Shown here: in pieces, positions 6,623 through 12,709 of the stretch
Position numbering within the stretch: the first letter of the stretch is position 1
Layout of the letters: each line of letters begins with the position of its first letter
Source: an uncultured Bacilli bacterium
GTDB taxonomy: Bacteria > Bacillota_I > Bacilli_A > RF39 > UBA660
Assembly (NCBI GenBank): GCA_934130215.1
Contig: CAKOXR010000021.1
Location: 1 to 15,457 of the forward strand
Direction: 5' to 3'
DNA: 15,457 nt
Made by a program: the position numbers and the translations under genes
The notes under the pieces: generated by a model
What the model was told of the DNA's origin: nothing
Databases searched by the model: none
Seen by the model: only the letters and a program-made list of their open reading frames with translations

Positions 6623-8806
6623 ATGGGTGCTATTGTTGGTGCTGTTGCTGCCATTGTTGCTGGTGCCGCTATAATCGTTAGAGGTTCGAATAGTGTTATA
6701 CTTGGAATTTTAAGACAGTTTGTAATATGGCTTGATAGTTGTTTTTTTAGTATAGCTTCTTGGTCATATGGTATTTTTTATGAATTATCATCAAGTTCAT
6801 TACTTAGTAATTTGAATTTGGCCTCTGCTGGTCAAAGATTATATACTTTATTAGGTATTTTTATGCTTTTTAGACTAGCTTTTTCTTTTATTAAGTTTAT
6901 TGTTAATCCAGATGATATGGAAAAGGGAACAAGTAAATTTATTACAAATTTAGCTATTTCTCTTGCTTTAATTGTTTCTGTTCCATGGATTTTTAATAGA
7001 GCTTTTGAACTACAAAGATATATAATGGAAAGTAATGTTATTGGTAATTTGATACTTGGCATGGATACAGGTACAACTAATTCGGGAAGTGATACTAATA
7101 CTTTTAATGCATCTTCATATGGTCAATCAATTGCTTTTATGGTTTTTAATGCTTTTTATAGACCAGATCCTTCTATTGATGGTTTATCTAGTTGTAATAA
7201 TCTTTTAGTTTATTATAATGATTATGTAGTTCCTGCTTCGGATAGTACTGTTGAAGTTAAAAATCTTCCAACAAATGCAAGCAGTGCTTTAAAAAATGAA
7301 AGTGATAAAATAGCTGCTTGTATAAATGCTTTAAATAGAGTAGCTGTGGATTCGGATACTCATATTTCACATATAACTGGAAAAGAAGGCATTTCTACAG
7401 AAATTGGCACAAAATTTTATATTGCTTCTCAAAGAAAAGATATTTCTTTATTAACTGATCCAGATATATTAAATGCTATTAATGGTAGTACTTATTTAAT
7501 TAATTATGTTGCATTAATATCTACAATTGCACTTGGTTTTCTTGCACTTTTATTTATTAGTTTTTCGTTTGATGTAGCAATAAGAAATGTTAAATTATGT
7601 TTCTTACAAGTAATTGCACCAATTCCCATTATTTTAAATATTGAACCAGGTGATACTAAAGGCGATAAAAAATCACTTAATTGGTGGATTAATGAATGTT
7701 TAAGAACATATGTTGATTTATTTGTTAGAGTTGCAACTGTATATTTTGGTGTATTTTTAATAAATGTATTATTTACAAGTGAATTTGATGTTTTAGGATC
7801 AAATAATACATCTGTTTGGTTTAAGATATTTATGATATTTGGTATATTATTATTTGTTAAACAAATACCAGAAATGATAGGAAAAGCATTTGGAATTGAT
7901 GTTAAAGGACAATTCAATTTAAATCCATTAAAAAGAATTGGAGAAAATAGATTAGCAAGTATGGTTACTGGTGGTGCTTTAGGATTAGCAACAGGTTTAG
8001 GTACTGGAGTTGCTGCGGGTGTTGCTGCTCATAGAGCTGGAGCTAAACGACGTGAAGTGCTTTCGAGAGCTATAACTGGAGGAATTGGTGGAACTGCACA
8101 CTCTATGTATTCAGGAGCTAAAAAAGGAGTTAAGTCTTTAGGAGATATAACTGGAAATGCTTTCGGCAATTATTCTCGAAGTGGCCGTATAGCAGGTGCA
8201 AATGTTGGCACTAGTTTCTTTGGAAGAATGGGTTCTAAAGCAGCGATGGTTGCTGGTGCACCAACAAAATTTGATAGAATGCAGCAAAATTCTAAAGAAA
8301 TAGATGAAATGGGTAATATATTTGGTCAAATTAAGTCATTTGCTCAAAGTGATGGAACAAAGTTGAGTAGTGTAGATGGAAATACTTCGTTTAGATTCAC
8401 AAATTCTATGGGTGGTAGTACTACTGCAGATTTGACAAAGCTTGGAATATCATCTGCAAAAGATGCTCACGATTATGTTGAACGTATAAAAGCATCAGGC
8501 GCATCAGATGTACAAATTAAATTAGCAGAAGATCTTGAAAAGGCAGTTTTCGATAATTATTATTCAACATTTGAAGGTGATAAAAAACATTTTGTTGGAG
8601 CTAAATTACAAAGATTTAATGACTTGCAAGCTAAGCAACAAAGTAACTTATCTGGTGTTGGACCTGCAGCAAATGTTAATGATATGAAAAAGTATATTTC
8701 TACTATTAAAAATCAAGCTGCATTATATGTAACTTCTGATGAATATCTTAAAGCTGAAAAGGATAAGAATGCGGCTGCATTAAATGGTCCAGGTGGACGA
8801 AAATAA
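6623..8806 (+). CDS. VirB6/TrbL-like polytopic T4SS channel protein
   Basis: This 727-aa protein has about eight hydrophobic segments: near residues 2-20, 24-52, 73-93, 105-125, 292-315, 322-341, 362-385 and 398-415. An extracellular loop of about 160 residues lies between the fourth and fifth. The last segment is followed by a conserved-looking PEMIGKAFGI and a Gly/Ala-rich stretch (about 447-480, GGALGLATGLGTG). A soluble, presumably cytoplasmic C-terminal region rich in Gly, Lys and Ser runs to 727. This architecture is that of the VirB6/TrbL-type inner-membrane channel component in Gram-positive T4SS, and the neighbouring VirB3- and VirB4-like genes agree. AGGTGA at 6614-6619 fixes the start, 7 nt after paralog 5. 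The family is very divergent in sequence, so the call rests on topology, the Gly-rich region and context. A different polytopic component remains possible. Confidence 0.75.
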   Translation: MGAIVGAVAAIVAGAAIIVRGSNSVILGILRQFVIWLDSCFFSIASWSYGIFYELSSSSLLSNLNLASAGQRLYTLLGIFMLFRLAFSFIKFIVNPDDMEKGTSKFITNLAISLALIVSVPWIFNRAFELQRYIMESNVIGNLILGMDTGTTNSGSDTNTFNASSYGQSIAFMVFNAFYRPDPSIDGLSSCNNLLVYYNDYVVPASDSTVEVKNLPTNASSALKNESDKIAACINALNRVAVDSDTHISHITGKEGISTEIGTKFYIASQRKDISLLTDPDILNAINGSTYLINYVALISTIALGFLALLFISFSFDVAIRNVKLCFLQVIAPIPIILNIEPGDTKGDKKSLNWWINECLRTYVDLFVRVATVYFGVFLINVLFTSEFDVLGSNNTSVWFKIFMIFGILLFVKQIPEMIGKAFGIDVKGQFNLNPLKRIGENRLASMVTGGALGLATGLGTGVAAGVAAHRAGAKRREVLSRAITGGIGGTAHSMYSGAKKGVKSLGDITGNAFGNYSRSGRIAGANVGTSFFGRMGSKAAMVAGAPTKFDRMQQNSKEIDEMGNIFGQIKSFAQSDGTKLSSVDGNTSFRFTNSMGGSTTADLTKLGISSAKDAHDYVERIKASGASDVQIKLAEDLEKAVFDNYYSTFEGDKKHFVGAKLQRFNDLQAKQQSNLSGVGPAANVNDMKKYISTIKNQAALYVTSDEYLKAEKDKNAAALNGPGGRK

Positions 8807-8823
8807 AAAGGGTGATATAATAT

Positions 8824-9168
8824 ATGAATGGATTTTTAATACCGGCTAATTCAAAAAAGTCAATGCTTATATTTGGATTATTTAATACTTTTGATTTAAT
8901 AATTTTATCAATTGGAGTTGCAATAACAATTTTGTTGTTGTTAACTCTTAACTTAAGTGATATTGGACCAACTGTTCTTGCAGTTACACCAGGAGCAGTT
9001 GCAATAATACTTGTATTTCCAGTCGCACATTATCATAATGTATTGACTGTAATATTATCAATTTATAGATTCTTTACAAGTAGGGAAAAATTTATATGGA
9101 AAGGATGGTGCTATAGTGAAGAATTTAAAGGAGTTATCCAAGAAACCGGAACCAAAGGTTCAAAGTAA
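8824..9168 (+). CDS. PrgI/VirB3-like T4SS membrane protein
   Basis: This 114-aa protein has two long hydrophobic helices (about 19-43 and 48-66) near the N terminus. A C-terminal motif FFTSREKFIWKGW resembles the aromatic/basic end of PrgI-family proteins, the VirB3 counterpart of Gram-positive conjugation systems. In these systems the VirB3-like protein is encoded just before VirB4 and anchors the ATPase at the membrane, and that is the order here. The ribosome site AAGGGTGAT at 8808-8816 supports the ATG. The last 53 bases overlap the next gene in another frame, so the two are probably translationally coupled. Family assignment comes from size, topology, the C-terminal motif and position. 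Confidence 0.78.
   Translation: MNGFLIPANSKKSMLIFGLFNTFDLIILSIGVAITILLLLTLNLSDIGPTVLAVTPGAVAIILVFPVAHYHNVLTVILSIYRFFTSREKFIWKGWCYSEEFKGVIQETGTKGSK
9101..9108 (+). promoter_or_regulatory. Ribosome binding site deciding the GTG start at 9116
   Basis: AAGGATGG lies 7 nt before the GTG at 9116, inside the end of the VirB3-like gene. No ATG occurs in this frame until 'ANGM' about 33 codons later, which would remove conserved-looking sequence. GTG 9116 is therefore the best start. Confidence 0.6.
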
Positions 9169-9691
9169 ATATACTGAAAGCTTTGTACCAATTAAAAGTA
9201 TAGCAAATGGAATGATTGTATTAGATGATAATGTTAAAGTAACAGGCTTAAAAATACAACCAAAAAATATATTTATTTTAGATTCTTCTTCACAAGAAGC
9301 AGTCATATCCAATCTTAAAAATGTTTATAATGTTATCAATTATGAATTTTGGCTTATAATAGCAGGAAGACCAGTTGATATAAATGTTTATTTATCACAA
9401 TTACAAATAGCATTTAATTCAACACCTGATCAAAAAATTAAAAAAATGATTATGGAAGATATAAATAAAGCAAATATGTTTATGTCTAATGGAGTAGTAG
9501 ATACAGAATTTTATCTATTATTCAAAGATAAAGACAATGATGTATTACAAAAGCGATTAAAAGTTTTAATAAATCAATTTGCATCCGCAGGATTAAGTAC
9601 AAGTCAAACAACAAATGATGATTTAAGAGTTTTACTTGATAACTTCTTAAATGCAGGAATGAGATATGAATCAGGGACGGTGATGAGTTAA
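9116..9691 (+). CDS. TraC-like N-terminal domain protein paired with VirB4
   Basis: This 191-aa soluble protein starts at GTG with a Lys-rich segment, then VPIKSIANGMIVLDDNVKV, a pattern reminiscent of the N-terminal TraC-like domain of VirB4/TraC ATPases. It continues with mixed alpha/beta sequence and no ATP-binding motif. It overlaps the VirB3-like gene by 53 nt and ends in TAATG, sharing one base with the ATPase gene. It is most likely an accessory domain that in other systems is fused to VirB4 and here is made as its own subunit, binding the ATPase at the membrane base. The alternative, a frameshifted fusion, is less likely: the downstream gene starts cleanly with its own ATG and both halves look complete. 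Function beyond T4SS assembly is not visible. Confidence 0.68.
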   Translation: MKNLKELSKKPEPKVQSKYTESFVPIKSIANGMIVLDDNVKVTGLKIQPKNIFILDSSSQEAVISNLKNVYNVINYEFWLIIAGRPVDINVYLSQLQIAFNSTPDQKIKKMIMEDINKANMFMSNGVVDTEFYLLFKDKDNDVLQKRLKVLINQFASAGLSTSQTTNDDLRVLLDNFLNAGMRYESGTVMS

Positions 9692-11475
9692 TGGAATTAA
9701 AAAGTCAACTTGCTCCTAAAGGGCTAGAATTTAAAAGTTCTGAAATAATAATAAGTGATAAATATACAACAATATTATCAGTTGTATCATATCCTAAATT
9801 TATAAATCCTGGTTTCTTATCAAATTTAACTAGTATGTCAGGAATTAAAATTGCAATAAAACATATACCATTACCATTTAGTGTAATATCTAAAATGTTA
9901 AACAAAGAAATTGCTGATTTAAAAGTAAGATATCAAGATGAAAGAGATAAAACATTACAAGAAAGAATAAGACAAGACTATGAATCACTTGAATACTTCA
10001 TATCTATGCTTGCAGCTAATCAATCTGCTATATTTGATTTTCAAATGCACATAATGGTTACAGCAGATACACAAGATGAATTAATTGCTAAAAAATTACA
10101 AGTAAAAAACTTTTTAGAAGCAATGCAATTATCAGCAGTACCACTTAGATTTGAACAAGAAAGTGTATTTAAATCAATGATTCCAATTTATCCAAAACAA
10201 GCAGTTGAAGATAGAATTGGTACACCAATTCCATCACCAACACTTGCAGCAATGTATCCATTTATATTTGACAGTATAAAAGATCCAGGAATGTCCACAT
10301 TACTTGGAGTGGATTTTTCAGGAGGAGTAGTATTATTTAATCAATTTTTATACCAAATAAAAAAAGAACATAATAGAAATAATGCTAATATGATAATACT
10401 TGGAACATCAGGATCAGGTAAATCAACAGCTGCTAAATTGTTACTTAGAGCAAATATAAGAAATGGACATCAAGTAGTAGTAATAGATCCAGAAGGCGAA
10501 CTTGAAGAAATGACTAATTTATATGGTGGAGATTTTATTGACCTTGGAAAAGGTGGACAATATGGTATGATAAATCCACTTGAAATTGTTTTAGATAGTG
10601 ATGAAGATGAACTTAAAGAAGGATTAGGATATACTGTACTTACAAGATCATTACAAACTCAAAAAGCATTTATTAAATATTATGATCCAAGTATTGAAGA
10701 AGATGTATTAACACTATATAGTGAAATGATACAAGAAACTTATAGAAGATTTGGAATAGACTTTGATACAGATTTTACAAAAATAAAATCAGAAGATTAT
10801 CCTACATTTAGAGATGTATATGCTACTGTTAGAGGTAAAATTCTATCAATGCCAGATAGAACACATGAAAAAGATATATTAGAAAGATTGGAATTAAAAA
10901 TAAGACCAATAGTTAAAGAATTAAAATATTACTTTGATGGTCATACAACAATTAAACCAAACAGTAATTTTATAGTTTTCAATATAAGAGAACTTATGAA
11001 TTCAGATAGTAATATAAGAAATGCATTATTCTTCAATATATTAAAATATGCTTGGAGTTTAACACTTGATAAAAGTGTAAATACAGTACTAGCTGTAGAT
11101 GAAGCCCATGTATTATTAGGCGGAAATAATGCTCTAGGAGCAGAATTTTTGGCCCAAGTACAAAGAAGAAGTCGTAAATACAATACAGGAACAATTATTA
11201 TTACACAACAACCAAGTGATTTCTGTAGTCCAGATGTATTAATGCATGGTAAAGCTATATTTGATAATGCTTCATATTACTTAGTAATGGGACTAAAGAA
11301 ACAAGCAGTTGAGGATTTAGGCTATTTAATAGATTTAAATGATAACGAAAGAGAAGGAATTAAAAGATATAACCAAGGTGAAGGTTTATTAGTATGCGGA
11401 AGTAGAAGAATGCAAATAAATGTTGTACTTACAGATGCAGAACTTGATTCATTCGGAAGTGGAGGAGGACTATAG
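9691..11475 (+). CDS. virB4: VirB4-family T4SS ATPase
   Basis: This 594-aa cytoplasmic ATPase would energise T4SS assembly and pilin handling. The N-terminal VirB4 domain (about 1-200) includes a helical DERDKTLQERIRQDYESL segment. The P-loop ATPase domain (about 225-590) carries Walker A GTSGSGKST at 238-246 (Lys244) and Walker B hydrophobics ending VDEAH at 469-473 (Asp470, Glu471). The TQQPSD motif at 505-510 and the Arg-rich QVQRRSRKYNTG before it are typical of VirB4/TraC. The length fits VirB4 without its extra N-terminal TraC-like domain, which the overlapping upstream gene encodes. The start ATG overlaps the upstream stop (TAATG), with a weak GGTGAT before it, so expression probably depends on coupling. 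A hairpin terminator follows immediately. This is the firmest functional call in the window. Confidence 0.95.
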   Translation: MELKSQLAPKGLEFKSSEIIISDKYTTILSVVSYPKFINPGFLSNLTSMSGIKIAIKHIPLPFSVISKMLNKEIADLKVRYQDERDKTLQERIRQDYESLEYFISMLAANQSAIFDFQMHIMVTADTQDELIAKKLQVKNFLEAMQLSAVPLRFEQESVFKSMIPIYPKQAVEDRIGTPIPSPTLAAMYPFIFDSIKDPGMSTLLGVDFSGGVVLFNQFLYQIKKEHNRNNANMIILGTSGSGKSTAAKLLLRANIRNGHQVVVIDPEGELEEMTNLYGGDFIDLGKGGQYGMINPLEIVLDSDEDELKEGLGYTVLTRSLQTQKAFIKYYDPSIEEDVLTLYSEMIQETYRRFGIDFDTDFTKIKSEDYPTFRDVYATVRGKILSMPDRTHEKDILERLELKIRPIVKELKYYFDGHTTIKPNSNFIVFNIRELMNSDSNIRNALFFNILKYAWSLTLDKSVNTVLAVDEAHVLLGGNNALGAEFLAQVQRRSRKYNTGTIIITQQPSDFCSPDVLMHGKAIFDNASYYLVMGLKKQAVEDLGYLIDLNDNEREGIKRYNQGEGLLVCGSRRMQINVVLTDAELDSFGSGGGL

Positions 11476-11490
11476 AAATATAGTTTTTTT
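11469..11490 (+). terminator. Intrinsic terminator overlapping the VirB4 stop codon
   Basis: CTATA-GAAA-TATAG forms a 5-bp stem with a stable GAAA tetraloop, possibly lengthened by A-U and G-U pairs at its base, followed by seven T residues. The TAG stop lies inside the hairpin. The stem is short, but its position before a new promoter supports a terminator. Confidence 0.55.
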
Positions 11491-11501
11491 CTTGATTCAA
11501 T

Positions 11502-11531
11502 TTGACTAATACCCTTAAATTATGATATTAT
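11502..11531 (+). promoter_or_regulatory. Sigma-A type promoter of the 359-aa protein gene
   Basis: TTGACT (11502-11507) and TATTAT (11526-11531) are separated by 18 bp, a close match to the vegetative consensus. The start codon is at 11559, with the ribosome site AAGGGGATGA at 11543-11552. This is the best -35/-10 pair in the window. Confidence 0.7.
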
Positions 11532-11558
11532 TTAGAAGTATTAAGGGGATGAATTAGT

Positions 11559-12638
11559 ATGCTTAATCTTTTAGGGGGATTATTTAAATTTTTATGGGGA
11601 ACTATTAAATTAATAGGAACAACTTTATATAAAATTGCAGTTTTATATTTTGATCTTTGTGAATCAACAATTTTATTCTTAGGATTATCTACTATGGCAA
11701 ATGAAGTTTTAGCAACTATTATAGCAATATTTGTTTATGTTTTCTATTATGCTTTATTCGCAATTATTCCAGAACTTATTGTATATAATACAGGTAAATT
11801 AACAAAAAAATATAAAAATTTGAAATCTGAAGAAGAAAAAAAGGAATATTTAAGTGAAAGATCATTGTTATTTACAAGAATAGGGTTAATGTTAATAAAT
11901 AGATTTTCAAGAAAAAAAGCTAAAGTTATATCTAAAGTACCAGAAAGTTTAAATTGTATATTATCAGATAAAATTATTGATGAACTAGAGCAAGAAAATA
12001 TAGAAGAAAATAAAGAGGAAAATAATAATATAGAAAATAATATTATAAATAATATAGAAAATGAATCTAAAGAAATTGATTCTGAAGAATTAGAACAAGA
12101 TAATATAAAAGAAAATAAAGAGAAAAATAATAATATAGAAAATAATATTATAAATAACATAGAAAATGAATCTAAAGAAATTGATTCTGAAGAATTAAAA
12201 CAAGAAAATAATTTTGAAAACGAAGAAGATAATAAAAATCAAGAACAAATAATTGATGAAAAAACAGAACCAAATGTTAAATTAATGTACACTTCTAATA
12301 TAATAGGTAATGTATTAAGAAAAGGAGTAGTTTTAAAAAGAAAATTATTAAATGATGAAAAACCATTTTTAGTTGATTTTTCAAGTATGCCACCAAAAGA
12401 AGTTTTTACTGGAGAAGAATGTAATAATATTACTTTATCTAAAGCAGTTGGTGGAAAAAAAGTTGAACTTGATTTATCTAATCCTGATTTATTAAAAAAT
12501 CCAAAATTATATGAGGAATTAAGTATTCAAGAATTAGAAGAATTAAAACAATTATTATTAAAAGATCTAAATTATCAGTTTGCATTAAGAAATTTCTTTG
12601 CAATGAATAAAAAAGCATTAGTTAACAAAAAAAACTAA
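11559..12638 (+). CDS. Membrane protein of unknown function with Glu/Asn-rich repeats
   Basis: I do not recognise this 359-aa protein. An N-terminal membrane region holds two hydrophobic stretches (about 3-42 and 47-78), followed by a basic segment (about 80-120). A very acidic, Asn-rich low-complexity region (about 140-245) contains two copies of a 35-residue repeat and the start of a third. A C-terminal soluble region (about 250-359) contains the motif LVDFSSMPPKEVF and a helical, Leu/Glu-rich end. It has no signal peptide cleavage site, so it is probably anchored with the repeats and C-terminal domain in the cytoplasm. It has its own promoter and terminator between the VirB4 unit and the cell-wall hydrolase gene. 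A scaffold or cytoplasmic partner of the T4SS is possible from context only. Confidence 0.7.
   Translation: MLNLLGGLFKFLWGTIKLIGTTLYKIAVLYFDLCESTILFLGLSTMANEVLATIIAIFVYVFYYALFAIIPELIVYNTGKLTKKYKNLKSEEEKKEYLSERSLLFTRIGLMLINRFSRKKAKVISKVPESLNCILSDKIIDELEQENIEENKEENNNIENNIINNIENESKEIDSEELEQDNIKENKEKNNNIENNIINNIENESKEIDSEELKQENNFENEEDNKNQEQIIDEKTEPNVKLMYTSNIIGNVLRKGVVLKRKLLNDEKPFLVDFSSMPPKEVFTGEECNNITLSKAVGGKKVELDLSNPDLLKNPKLYEELSIQELEELKQLLLKDLNYQFALRNFFAMNKKALVNKKN
11985..12230 (+). repeat. 105-bp in-frame tandem repeat (two full units plus a partial third)
   Basis: Units run 11985-12089 and 12090-12194, and a degenerate third begins at 12195. The two full units differ at about six of 105 bases. 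Each encodes 35 residues starting LEQ(E/D)N and ending ESKEIDSEE, with three amino-acid changes, all affecting charge (E to D, E to K, E to K). The period is a multiple of three, so copy-number change would keep the frame. Confidence 0.93.
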
Positions 12639-12650
12639 TGCTTTTTAATA
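12611..12650 (+). terminator. Strong intrinsic terminator overlapping the stop codon
   Basis: A perfect 13-bp inverted repeat (AAAAGCATTAGTT at 12611-12623 and its complement at 12633-12645) has a 9-nt A-rich loop and ends in a T-run. The last nine codons and the TAA stop (12636-12638) are part of the hairpin, so coding sequence and terminator are shared. Confidence 0.85.
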
Positions 12651-12679
12651 TATATGTTTTTTTTTTATAAAAAAAATGT

Positions 12680-12685
12680 TATAAT
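12680..12685 (+). promoter_or_regulatory. Probable -10 box of the cell-wall hydrolase gene
   Basis: A perfect TATAAT lies 24 nt before ATG 12710, just after the upstream terminator. The -35 region is only a T-rich run (TGTTTT about 19 bp upstream), so the promoter is weakly supported apart from the -10. The ribosome site is AGAAGGGTGAT at 12694-12704. Confidence 0.5.
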
Positions 12686-12709
12686 ATGTACAGTAGAAGG
12701 GTGATTTAT

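Noticed and set aside
7504..7917. 137-codon open frame on the minus strand
   Set aside because: It lies antisense inside the VirB6-like gene, with no Shine-Dalgarno and no family resemblance. AT-rich coding sequence often leaves such frames open.
9116..11475. Frameshifted single VirB4 gene
   Set aside because: The second gene has its own ATG in a TAATG overlap and a complete VirB4 domain, and the first looks like a whole N-terminal domain. A coupled pair is simpler, although a junction check is still worthwhile.
11747..12160. 137-codon open frame on the minus strand
   Set aside because: It is the complement of the low-complexity GAA/AAT repeat region, giving a Ser/Leu/Phe/Ile-only protein. 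It has no ribosome site and lies wholly inside a well-supported gene.
11985..12230. Possible CRISPR-like array
   Set aside because: The units are directly adjacent with no unique spacers, are 105 bp long and are translated in frame. It is a coding tandem repeat.
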